From Schistocephalus solidus (taxonomy: Eukaryota; Platyhelminthes; Cestoda; Diphyllobothriidea; Diphyllobothriidae): a stretch of 64,000 bases of DNA. The stretch lies in the NCBI GenBank assembly GCA_017591395.1, contig WEDG01000794.1:1-64000 (forward strand). The letters run 5' to 3'. Under the pieces are notes generated by a model that was not told the DNA's origin, did not search any database, and worked only from the letters and a program-made list of their open reading frames with translations. The position numbers and the translations under genes are program-made. How positions within the stretch are numbered: position 1 is the first letter of the stretch; each line of letters begins with the position of its first letter. This document shows, in pieces, positions 13,103-22,390 of this stretch.

Positions 13103-16100
13103 ACGTGTGCCACACTTGGGATTGGGTATGACTGGCTGATGACGGCTAATAAGCCAGAAATGGCCATTCCGGTCTCCCTTGTCTTTGTCGGTTCCATTCC
13201 ATCATATGCTACACGTCGCTATGCGACCGCTTGCGAGGGCTCTAGTCTGAGCTCCAGGGCACAACGGAACATGCATGTTCCTTAAGCAGATCGGTGAGCC
13301 CCACACTATCATCATATTCCCGATCACAACCGACAAAAACAACGAGCCCGTGGCTCAAATGGTAGAGCATTCGACTCAAATACCAAAGGTCGCGGGTTCG
13401 AATCCCAGGTGTGCCACACTTGGGATTGGGTATGACTGGCTGATGACGGCTAATAAGCCAGAAATGGCCATTCCGGTCTCCCTTGTCTTTGTCGGTTCCA
13501 TTCCATCATATGCTACACGTCGCTATGCGACCGCTTGCGAGGGCTCTAGTCTGAGCTCCAGGGCACAACGGAACATGTATGTTCCTTAAGCAGATCGGTG
13601 AGCCCCACACTATCATCATATTCCCGATCACAACCGACAAAAACAACGAGCCCGTGGCTCAAATGGTAGAGCATTCGACCCAAATACCAAAGGTCGCGGG
13701 TTCGAATCCCAGGTGTGCCACACTTGGGATTGGGTATGACTGGCTGATGACGGCTAATAAGCCAGAAATGGCCATTCCGGTCTCCCCTTTGTCTTTGTCG
13801 GTTCCATTCCATCATATGCTACACGTCGCTATGCGACCGCTTGCGAGGGCTCTAGTCTGAGCTCCAGGGCACAACGGAACATGTATGTTCCTTAAGCAGA
13901 TCGGTGAGCCCCACACTATCATCATATTCCCGATCACAACCGACAAAAACAACGAGCCCGTGGCTCAAATGGTAGAGCATTCGACTCCAAATACCAAAGG
14001 TCGCGGGTTCGAATCCCAGGTGTGCCACACTTGGGATTGGGTATGACTGGCTGATGACGGCTAATAAGCCAGAAATGGCCATTCCGGTCTCCCCTTGTCT
14101 TTGTCGGTTCCATTCCATCATATGCTACATGTCGCTATGCGACCGCTTTGCGAGGGCTCTAGTCTGAGCTCCAGGGCACAACGGAACATGCATGTTCCTT
14201 AAGCAGATCGGTGAGCCCCACACTATCATCATATTCCCGATCACAACCGACAAAAACAACGAGCCCGTGGCTCAAATAGTAGAGCATTCGACCCAAATAG
14301 CAAATGTCGCGGGTTCGAATCCCAGGTGTGACACACTTGGGATTGGGTATGACTGGCTGTTGACGGCTAATAAGCCAGAAATGGCCATTCCGGTCTCCCC
14401 TTTGTCTTTGTCGGTTCCATTCCATCATATGCTACACGTCGCTATGCGACCGCCTGCGAGGGCTCTAGTCTGAGCTCCAGGGCACAACGGAACATGCATG
14501 TTCCTTAAGCAGATCGGTGAGCCCCACACTATCATCATATTCCCGATCACAACCGACAAAAACAACGAGCCCGTGGCTCAAAATGGTAGAGCATTCGACC
14601 AAATACCAAAGGTCGCGGGTTCGAATCCCAGGTGTGCCACACTTGGGATTGGGTATGACTGGCTGATGACGGCTAATAAGCCAGAAATGGCCATTCCGGT
14701 CTCCCTTGTCTTTGTCGGTTCCATTCCATCATATGCTACACGTCGCTATGCGACCGCTTGCGAGGGCTCTAGTCTGAGCTCCAGGGCACAACGGAACATG
14801 CATGTTCCTTAAGCAGATCGGTGAGCCCCCCACTATCATCATATTCCCGATCACAACCGACAAAAACAACGAGCCCGTGGCTCAAATGGTAGAGCATTCG
14901 ACCCAAATACCAAAGGTCGCGGGTTCGAATCCCAGGTGTGCCACACTTGGGATTGGGTATGACTGGCTGATGACGGCTAATAAGCCAGAAATGGCCATTC
15001 CGGTCTCCCCTTTGTCTTTGTCGGTTCCATTCCATCATATGCTACACGTCGCTATGCGACCGCTTGCGAGGGCTCTAGTCTGAGCTCCAGGGCACAACGG
15101 AACATGCATGTTCCTTAAGCAGATCGGTGAGCCCCACACTATCATCATATTCCCGATCACAACCGACAAAACAACGAGCCCGTGGCTCAAATGGTAGAGC
15201 ATTCGACCTCAAACACCAAAGGTCGCGGGTTCGAATCCCAGGTGTGCCACACTTGGGATTGGGTATGACTGGCTGATGACGGCTAATAAGCCAGAAATGG
15301 CCATTCCGGTCTCCCCTTTGTCTTTGTCGGTTCCATTCCATCATATGCTACACGTCGCTATGCGACCGCCTGCGAGGGCTCTAGTCTGAGCTCCAGGGCA
15401 CAACGGAACATGCATGTTCCTTAAGCAGATCGGTGAGCCCCACACTATCATCATATTCCCGATCACAACCGACAAAAACAACGAGCCCGTGGCTCAAATG
15501 GTAGAGCGTTCGACTCAAATACCAAAGGTCGCGGGTTCGAATCCCAGGTGTGCCACACTTGGGATTGGGTATGACTGGCTGATGACGGCTAATAAGCCAG
15601 AAATGGCCATTCCGGTCTCCCCTTGTCTTTGTCGGTTCCATTCCATCATATGCTACACGTCGCTATGCGACCGCCTGCGAGGGCTCTAGTCTGAGCTCCA
15701 GGGCACAACGGAACATGCATGTTCCTTAAGCAGATCGGTGAGCCCCCACACTATCATCATATTCCCCGATCACAACCGACAAAACAACGAGCCCGTGGCT
15801 CAAATGGTAGAGCGTTCGACTCAAATACCAAAGGTCGCGGGTTCGAATCCCAGGTGTGCCACACTTGGGATTAGGTATGACTGGCTGATGACGGCTAATA
15901 AGCCAGAAATGGCCATTCCGGTCACCCTTGTCTTTGTCGGTTCCATTCCATCATATGCTACACGTCGCTATGCGACCGTCTGCGAGGGCTCTAGTCTGAG
16001 CTCCAGGGCACAACGGAACATGCATGTTCCTTAAGCAGATCGGTGAGCCCCACACTATCATCATATTCCCGATCACAACCGACAAAAACAACGAGCCCGT

Positions 16101-17290
16101 GGCTCAAAATGGTAGAGCGTTTCTGACCCAAATACCAAAGGTCGCGGGTTCGAATCCCAGGTGTGCCACACTTGGGATTGGGTATGACTGGCTGATGACG
16201 GCTAATAAGCCAGAAATGGCCATTCCGGTCTCCCCTTGTCTTTGTCGGTTCCATTCCATCATATGCTACACGTCGCTATGCGACCGCCTGCGAGGGCTCT
16301 AGTCTGAGCTCCAGGGCACAACGGAACATGTATGTTCTTAAGCAGATCGGTGAGCCCCCACACTCATCATCATATTCCCGATCACAACCGACAAAAACAA
16401 CGAGCCCGTGGCTCAAAATGGTAGAGCATTCGACCCAAATACCAAAGGTCGCGGGTTCGAATCCCAGGTGTGCCACACTTGGGATTGGGTATGACTGGCT
16501 GATGACGGCTAATAAGCCAGAAATGGCCATTCCGGTCTCCCCTTTGTCTTTGTCGGTTCCATTCCATCATATGCTACACGTCGCTATGCGACCGCCTGCG
16601 AGGGCTCTAGTCTGAGCTCCAGGGCACAACGGAACATGCATGTTCCTTTAAGCAGATCGGTGAGCCCCACACTATCATCATATTCCCGATCACAACCGAC
16701 AAAACAACGAGCCCGTGGCTCAAAATGGTAGAGCGTTCGACTCCAAATACCAAAGGTCGTGGGTTCGAATCCCAGGTGTGCCACACTTGGGATTGGGTAT
16801 GACTGGCTGATGACGGCTAATAAGCCAGAAATGGCCATTCCGGTCTCCCCTTGTCTTTGTCGGTTCCATTCCATCATATGCTACACGTCGCTATGCGACC
16901 GCCTGCGAGGGCTCTAGTCTGAGCTCCAGGGCACAACGGAACATGTATGTTCCTTAAGCAGATCGGTGAGCCCCCACACTATCATCATATTGCCAATCAC
17001 AACCGACAAAAACAACGAGCCCGTGGCTCAAATGGTAGAGCATTCGACCCAAATACCAAAGGTCGCGGGTTCGAATCCCAGGTGTGCCACACTTGGGATT
17101 GGGTATGACTGGCTGATGACGGCTAATAAGCCAGAAATGGCCATTCCGGTCTCCCCTTGTCTTTGTCGGTTCCATTCCATCATATGCTACACGTCGCTAT
17201 GCGACCGCCTGCGAGGGCTCTAGTCTGAGCTCCAGGGCACAACGGAACATGCATGTTCCTTAAGCAGATCGGTGAGCCCCACACTCATCA
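13103..17290 (+). repeat. Tandem array, about 13.7 units of 304-308 bp
   Basis: Counting from the block cacacttgggattgggta, units start at 13111, 13415, 13719, 14026, 14332, 14638, 14942, 15248, 15554, 15860, 16167, 16474, 16782 and 17088. The last unit is cut at about 17290. Identity between units is very high. Most differences are length changes in short runs (gagcccc against gagccccc, caaatgg against caaaatgg) and a few substitutions, such as cgcttgcg or cgcctgcg. Each unit has the order: unit head, a ccgaacaag-free middle with the hexamer-rich catgcatgttcc palindrome, then a tRNA-like module at its end. Open frames of 85-104 codons recur in every unit on both strands, but only because the units are copies of each other. 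I do not regard them as genes. The array is a satellite-like expansion of a tRNA-derived repeat. Confidence 0.95.
13346..17089 (+). promoter_or_regulatory. Thirteen tRNA-derived modules with Pol III A and B boxes
   Basis: Each unit junction carries about 71 bases from gcccgtggctcaaatggt to the following gtgtgcca, the first at 13346-13416. The others end about one base past each later unit start. The A box (tggctcaaatgg) and B box (ggttcgaatcc) match the tRNA internal promoter consensus, about 44 bases apart. The D arm GCTC/GAGC pairs, and cgacc/ggtcg could form an anticodon-like stem with an oversized loop of about 11 bases. The first seven bases do not pair with the bases before the terminal cca, so there is no acceptor stem and no functional tRNA is claimed. 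The copy at 14332 has caaatag in the A box and may be weaker. The modules look like tRNA-derived SINE heads that could direct Pol III transcription. Confidence 0.8.
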
Positions 17291-17423
17291 TATATATATA
17301 TATATATATATTGATAAGGTGGAACTGACAAAGACAAGGGAGACCGGAATGGCCATTTCTGGCACATCGGGCACAACGGAACATACATGCTCTTTAAGCA
17401 GATCGGTGAGCCCCACACTATCA
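17291..17423. repeat. Scrambled end of the tandem array
   Basis: An AT run (about 17288-17311) is followed at 17321-17364 by ggaactgacaaagacaaggg and on. This is the reverse complement of the unit block that normally runs from ccagaaatggcc to gtcggttcc. From about 17365 the direct unit sequence resumes (gggcacaacggaacatacat to the gatcggtgagccccacac block) and runs straight into the ribozyme element at 17424. An inversion or fold-back event at the array edge explains this order. Confidence 0.75.
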
Positions 17424-17563
17424 TATACCAGAAACCGCATAGAGAACGCTGGGGGACCCAATGAGGAGCCGAACCCCTCGTTGCTGTGTCACGCAGCAGC
17501 AGAAACATCGGCGAAACACGTGTCTGGGCTTTTAGCTAGTACCTATGTTGGAAGTACGGTATA
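17424..17563 (+). ncRNA. Hammerhead-ribozyme element, copy 1 (core C3 changed)
   Basis: The 140-base segment folds as a type I hammerhead. Stem I is long: TATACC 17424-17429 with GGTATA 17558-17563, CATAG 17438-17442 with CTATG 17543-17547, GCT 17448-17450 with AGC 17534-17536, and CCCA 17457-17460 with TGGG 17525-17528. The first core strand reads ATGAGGA (17461-17467) against the consensus CUGANGA, so the essential C3 is an A. Stem II can form as GCCGA/TCGGC with an inner GCTG/CAGC hairpin. The second core strand GAAA is at 17513-17516, and the palindromic ACACGTGT stem III ends at the GTC cleavage site (after 17524). The changed C3 should impair cleavage. Flatworm and Penelope-linked hammerheads of this kind are established knowledge; this assignment is from structure by eye. 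Confidence 0.75.
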
Positions 17564-17570
17564 ATGTCTT

Positions 17571-17573
<3 letters not shown>

Positions 17574-17628
<55 letters not shown>

Positions 17629-17644
17629 CATATATATATATATA
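17574..17644. repeat. AT dinucleotide microsatellite
   Basis: A run of at/ta dinucleotides with a few acat interruptions follows the first ribozyme copy. The ribozyme copy at 20.65 kb is followed in the same way by an AT run, so the microsatellite may be part of the repeat's 3' end. Confidence 0.9.
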
Positions 17645-18772
17645 GTTTTTAGCAACGCATTATTGTCAGGTACAAGTGTGAGTCCCCTGGCACAATATGA
17701 CGAGAGAGTCCATTAATTCATCGGTGAGCGTACATCCACTAGTGTTAATAGAAGAACCATATTGCTGCCATTTACAGGAAGCCTTTTTACGTTATCGTCA
17801 TTTTGGAAATAATAGCCTGTTATTGGTTTAGCAAAGAGTCGAAATGAGAAGAGATCGTATCTGAACTACCTATTAAAACGAGAGAGACTAAGCTCCTTTA
17901 ACTCGATGTCTCGACTGGTCGGTCACACCCCAACCACAGGAATATGTAAACTGACGTTTTGAACCCCATTCTTTTTGAAAATGGAATTTAAACCCAAAAC
18001 GCTATAACGTTCCTACGTCGTCGTCATTCAGGTTTGGATTTGCAACCCTTAATTTATATGGAAATCATGTTCCGTCGATCTGCTTGAAGGAAGGTAAAAA
18101 TGTTTTCTGATTTATCTTCGAACTCTATTTAGATTCCTCAAAAGTTAACATTTAGTAACGAAACAACATAGGATGAAGAGGCACAAGGAAAAACAAGGAC
18201 GAGAGCTGGATGTTTAGTGTTGCATTACTTTTCAGTGAGTGGAAAGTTTAAGTTTGAAACCCAGGTCTTTGAAGTTCTGGCTTGCAATATTATTGGTTTG
18301 GAACGGAACAGGAACGACTGACTTTGCCTGAGAGACAACAGGTTAGAATCCCCGCGTTTACGGCTGTACAGTGATATGTAAGTGCCAACAGACCGTAGAA
18401 AAGAGACGGTAACTGGCCATTGCAGTTTTTGTTTTGCAATCTCGTTTGTAGCTGCTGATCTGTTCAGAACTCGATGTTTTGGAAGCATTGCTACGTATTA
18501 TTTAACTTTAAAGTCGTGAATCTATTAATAACTGGGCATTGCCATGTAAACAGCTGAGAAGAAACAGTGTTACAGGCAGTAAAGATTATAGCTCAGTCTC
18601 TCTTATCCTGGATTTCCTGTTTCTTCGTTAATCGAATATTACACTGTATTTTTCTAATGAACTGTACATAAAATTGGAATAAATGAGATTCCAATTAGTA
18701 AACAAGACTCAGTAGGCACAGACTATTTTAACGGCAAAACCATAAATTCACGACTGTCCTCTCTGAGCTATT
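17645..18772. other. Gene-poor interval
   Basis: No gene was recognised. An 87-codon minus-strand frame at 18225-18488 has no motif. The sequence is ordinary AT-rich DNA between the ribozyme element and the large duplicated segment. Confidence 0.5.
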
Positions 18773-20425
18773 TGCTATTTACGATGTTAGTCGATCAATA
18801 GTTCATGAACTGGGTATAAATCTTTTTCCTGACTAAGATCAGTCGATTCTTAATGACCTCAATTATAAAGGTTGCTGCTTGTTAATAGAACAACTGGCTT
18901 ATTTCTTCTGCGTGTACTTGTCCGCTGTTCCCATGACAGACCTCACAACCATTTTTATAATTTTATATAAAATACTCAGCACAGTATCTTAAATCAATTC
19001 AAAAATTCCAGCCAGCGCTGCATCTGTGCGGTGTAGTTGCATACTCGTTTACATTTATAAGTCAATTTGTCGATCAACAGAATGCTTCTTGCATTTTTAA
19101 TCAGTCAATAGAAACTGGGAGAAGTCAGCTACCTGGAGGACCTATTGGACATAATTGTCCGGCTTTATTTTTGTCTTCTTTTCTCTCTAGTTTCGTGACG
19201 ATACTCCACATAAACAGTTCTTGATCAGTCAGCTACAGTCAAGAAGTGGTTTTCGGAGGCATAGTCTTACGCTCGCCTTCCGTGTTCCCAACCCTGTGAT
19301 CGTGTTTGTAAATGGGTTCAAATGTTCAATAAAACGGAAACATACAGACCATCGGCAGAATCATCTCATGGACAAGCGTACAAGCACGGATCAGTAACAT
19401 GCATTTAGGTGTTGGTTGTCATCAGTCAATTCTTTAAGTAGGCACCAGTATAGCTCGACGTTTTCCTTTTATCGTGTGAGTGAGTGCTTCCTGGACTGGG
19501 CCAAATGTGGTAACTTGTCATCCAGAAGGGCGAAAATGCTTGACGCCATTAATCTGCTGACAATGTGGCGTCAGCATTTTTACCATAGCCTAACTAAGGG
19601 GAATCAAGCAGTTATCCCGGGAAACGCCAGAATGTGCATATAAATTATACTCGAGGGCAGTGTTCTGTTGAAATCCGAGTGATGACGGGCACGTTCAGTT
19701 AGCGAATCAGAATTCCCCTATTTTTGTTATTCTACGGCTAATAAATGTCCTTTATCACTGGCTCTAAATTCGGCGTAAATGAGGTAAATTAAGCACCCAG
19801 ATAGTAAAGCCTCTTTCTATTTTTCAATTTTTAAAAGCACCCACATCACTACTAGCCATGTTCTATAAGGGCGTGGGGGAAGCCTTGCGAAAACCCTTAG
19901 AATCTTACGTTAAATGTGATCTTTGTTTTAAATTTAAGCAAGTTATGTGCGAGTTCAATTGTGTACGCGCATGCAATCAAGCAGGCATTTTTCAGTATTG
20001 GATGATCTCAGGAGCAATAATTCTTTCCCATCAACCATTATGTTCACAGATTGAGCAGATAGTGCCTACTTTATCCAACTCGATAGCTGTCTGTAGGATA
20101 TACTTACAAATAAACACCTCGTGTAAAATAGGGCTTTAAATTTATAGAGACGAGTAGTATTGGGACCCAATACATCTGTAGTTACCATAGAGGACCACAT
20201 CGAAGATGCTCCTTATGGATGGCCAACCATGCGATGGTACAAGGACCAGCATCGTCCATCTATCTATAAAAAGTTTAAACGCAAATTTTCTGCCGTCATA
20301 TCCCGTTAAGCTTTGACTCGTCATTGCTTTTAGTTGGTTATGCTTCTCTTCGTTGACGTCTCTTTCGGACCTTAAAAACTTGTGTGAAAAAATTCTCTTT
20401 CTGTACTATTTATTGGCACCGATAG
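18773..20425 (+). repeat. 1.65-kb duplicated segment, copy 1
   Basis: This segment matches 28083-29785 in direct orientation almost throughout, at roughly 85-90 percent identity by eye with small indels. Shared landmarks are gcgtgtacttgtccgctg near 18912 and 28213, tcgctcgacgtt-type blocks near 19450 and 28750, ttctataagggcgtggggg near 19860 (gggcctggggg near 29200), and cttatggatggcca near 20210 and 29553. A 93-codon frame at 19858 has a counterpart of 96 codons at 29198, and an open stretch reading APYGWPTMRWYKDQHRP near 20200 is also shared. The changes between copies are not obviously synonymous, so protein-coding function is not supported. Near 29082-29122 copy 2 has about 40 bases (gaggcgtttctgcctctg and on) that copy 1 lacks. 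This may be an unrecognised transposable element or an old local duplication. Confidence 0.85.
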
Positions 20426-20431
20426 TAACTA

Positions 20432-20453
20432 TGTATATATATATATATATATA
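20432..20453. repeat. Short AT microsatellite
   Basis: About 22 bases of alternating AT lie just past the end of the duplicated segment. Confidence 0.85.
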
Positions 20454-20646
20454 AGTAGTACTTGTATTACTACTTGTTTGTAGAATGGGCATTGCGTGGT
20501 AATTCCACAGTGGTTGATTGTCTTCGACTCAAATGTTCATTGAAATTTCGAGTCTGACCCTAAAAAGTCATGTCCGAATCATCTGACTCCATGTCCTGCA
20601 CTTACTAATTTCAAAAATTATTTCCTTGATTATTCTCTGGAGTCCA

Positions 20647-20867
20647 TATACCAGAAACCGCATAGAGAACGCTGGGGGACCCACTGAGGAGCCAAACCCT
20701 TCGTTGCTGCGTCCCGCAGCAGCAGAAACATCGGCGAAACACGTGTCTGGGCTTTTTAACCGCTGAGTGACCTGAGCAAACCCTTCGTTGCTGCGTCCGC
20801 AGCAGCGAAACGATGGCGAAAACACGTGTCTGGGCTTTAGCTAGTACCTATGTCGGAGTACGGTATA
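20647..20867 (+). ncRNA. Hammerhead-ribozyme element, tandem copy (one intact core)
   Basis: The first ribozyme has a full core: CTGAGGA at 20684-20690 (fits CUGANGA), GAAA at 20736-20739 and GTC ending at 20747. CCCA/TGGG closes stem I next to the core, and ACACGTGT forms the palindromic stem III. Stem II pairs GCC with GGC. A second, partly deleted core follows 88 bases later: CTGAGCA at 20772, then GAAAA near 20818 and a second ACACGTGTC. The outer stem I strands TATACC (20647-20652) and GGTATA (20862-20867) frame the pair, as do CATAG and CTATG. Two cores in tandem inside one outer stem is the arrangement expected from replication through multimers, or from unequal exchange. An AT microsatellite follows, as in copy 1. 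Confidence 0.8.
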
Positions 20868-20871
20868 ATAT

Positions 20872-20875
<4 letters not shown>

Positions 20876-20912
<37 letters not shown>
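20876..20912. repeat. AT dinucleotide microsatellite
   Basis: About 37 bases of AT repeat separate the tandem ribozyme element from the LINE 3' fragment. Confidence 0.9.
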
Positions 20913-20914
<2 letters not shown>

Positions 20915-21490
20915 CTCACTGGCAACGAACATTCCGCGCGCGAAGAAATATAGTCGGACATACCGGACGCATTACAGCAACATAGTGACAACACTCACTG
21001 TTGCACCCCCAAACGCCCTTCTCGTCCCCTCTACCTCAACCCCACGGCGTCAGCGGTGACTTATATTCCCATAACTAGTGATCACATACCTGGGGTGCTA
21101 CCACCATCGATAACTTACACTTTGACTATCTTTGCCGCAACCTCACGAGAACACTGGTTATAAAATCCACCAACACCGCCACATTTCCCACTTCCAACAC
21201 CGGTGAGATTACTTGCATCTCCCTGTCAACAACTACTCACCATCACTGCCCTCTCCTGTCAGAAGTGTGGACTCTATCCCAGTCTTCTTTCAGTGTATTC
21301 ACCCATTCTCTTCACGAATGCGCGTGGCCGGACAATCGCGATTCTTTCGCACAGAGACCAGGAAACCAGCGTCAGGAGTACTAAAGTACACTCAACGTAC
21401 TTGCCGAAACCGTCCTCACTGTCCTCGCACATCCACCAACCACAAAGACCTTTTCGGTCAAATGCACCTCCACGCAAACCTGCAATAAAA
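20915..21490 (+). pseudogene. LINE C-terminal finger region, decayed fragment
   Basis: The end of this stretch reads PHCPRTSTNHKDLFGQMHLH followed by ANLQ and a stop. It matches the last finger and tail of the LINE at 53.5-59 kb (CPNCFRTFTHRMGLLGHMRL, then HDNLR and a stop). Upstream, pieces such as FDYLCRNLTRT and threonine/proline-rich linkers look like eroded finger repeats. No endonuclease or RT is attached, so this is a 5'-truncated insertion. It runs directly into a copy of the LINE 3' UTR at 21655, which supports the assignment. Confidence 0.7.
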
Positions 21491-21654
21491 CGCCACCACA
21501 CAGCACACCACTGCATTTCTGCTCAACAGCCCTTAAATCGCACATGACCATGCCTAACATTGCACAACGCATGCACGCAACCAGCACCTCACAAGAAGTG
21601 GGCACAGTGTTCCTCAGCTACTCGGCTCCTGTGCTGCATGTGCGTTCTGAGCCT

Positions 21655-22390
21655 GAGCCTATCAAGGTGTGCTAAAAGCTGTGACTTGGAAGATTGTTAA
21701 CTGACAATTGAATTCAGACCTTGCAGTCAGCCTAGTGTGTGTCTGTGTGGAGTGGCCAACCGGTGGGCTGCGAGGTAAGCTGCAATGGCTCCGTCTTAAC
21801 GTGACCTTTATGACACTCTCAAAAGTGTGAGACCCGAGTGGCTGAGTCCCTTTAGAGAGAACTCCTGGTGCTTGTGTTTGGGGGGCCAGGCCATGTATGT
21901 GGCACGCGCAGACTAGGTCACTAGCTATGTCAGCCACTGCCACTGCGCCCATTCTTCTCACCTGCAAATGACTGTTTTGTTCAGTAGCTGGAGCCTGGGA
22001 AAGGGGAATAGAGAGAAAGGTCCACATTTGATAGAATTTTTCTCCATTTAAACAATCTGATGTGTTTTGAGCCATCAAGGTGCGCTTAAAGCCGTGGCTT
22101 GGAAGATTGTCAACTGACGGGATAATTAGGACACCAGAGTTCGCTCAGTAGAGTGGGTGGCTGGCGAACTTAGTCAAGTTGCTACGACAGTCCCCTGCAC
22201 CTTCTCGAGCATCTGGTCTTCTTGACTTGATCCGGACACTGGGCTCAGGTGGGGGAGGGAAAGAGATTAGGGTAGATTAAGTGCAAAATTATTACCACTA
22301 TAATATAATTCATGTGCAAGTAACCCTCCTTCGCCACCATACTGCGGAGCACGAGGCGAACCTCGCTGGAATCGACAGTTGACCTGCCAT
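21655..22390 (+). repeat. LINE 3' UTR (repeat family A), copy at 21.7 kb
   Basis: Landmarks shared with the 3' UTR of the minus-strand LINE at 53.5 kb are the gctgtgacttggaag and gccgtggcttggaag blocks (near 21678 and 22089), tcctggtgcttgtgtttggg near 21866, ggtcttcttgact near 22213, gggctcaggtggggga near 22240, and a final cggcagttgac-like end. It lies downstream of a decayed finger-encoding fragment in the same orientation, so this copy keeps the LINE 3' end in order. The ORFs over it (for example 138 codons on the minus strand at 21662-22078) are not regarded as genes. Confidence 0.8.

Noticed and set aside
13346..17089. Functional tRNA genes in the array.
   Set aside because: No acceptor stem forms and the anticodon loop is too large. 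Only the internal promoter is kept.
13275..17223. Many ORFs of 85-104 codons repeated on both strands.
   Set aside because: They come from the tandem array: the same two frames recur in every unit, with stops moved only by run-length changes. They cover the tRNA-like module and have no protein motif.
13103..17290. A CRISPR-like repeat array.
   Set aside because: Units are 306 bases with no spacers, and the genome is eukaryotic.
21662..22078. A 138-codon minus-strand ORF.
   Set aside because: It lies antisense over a LINE 3' UTR copy; related copies do not keep the frame.
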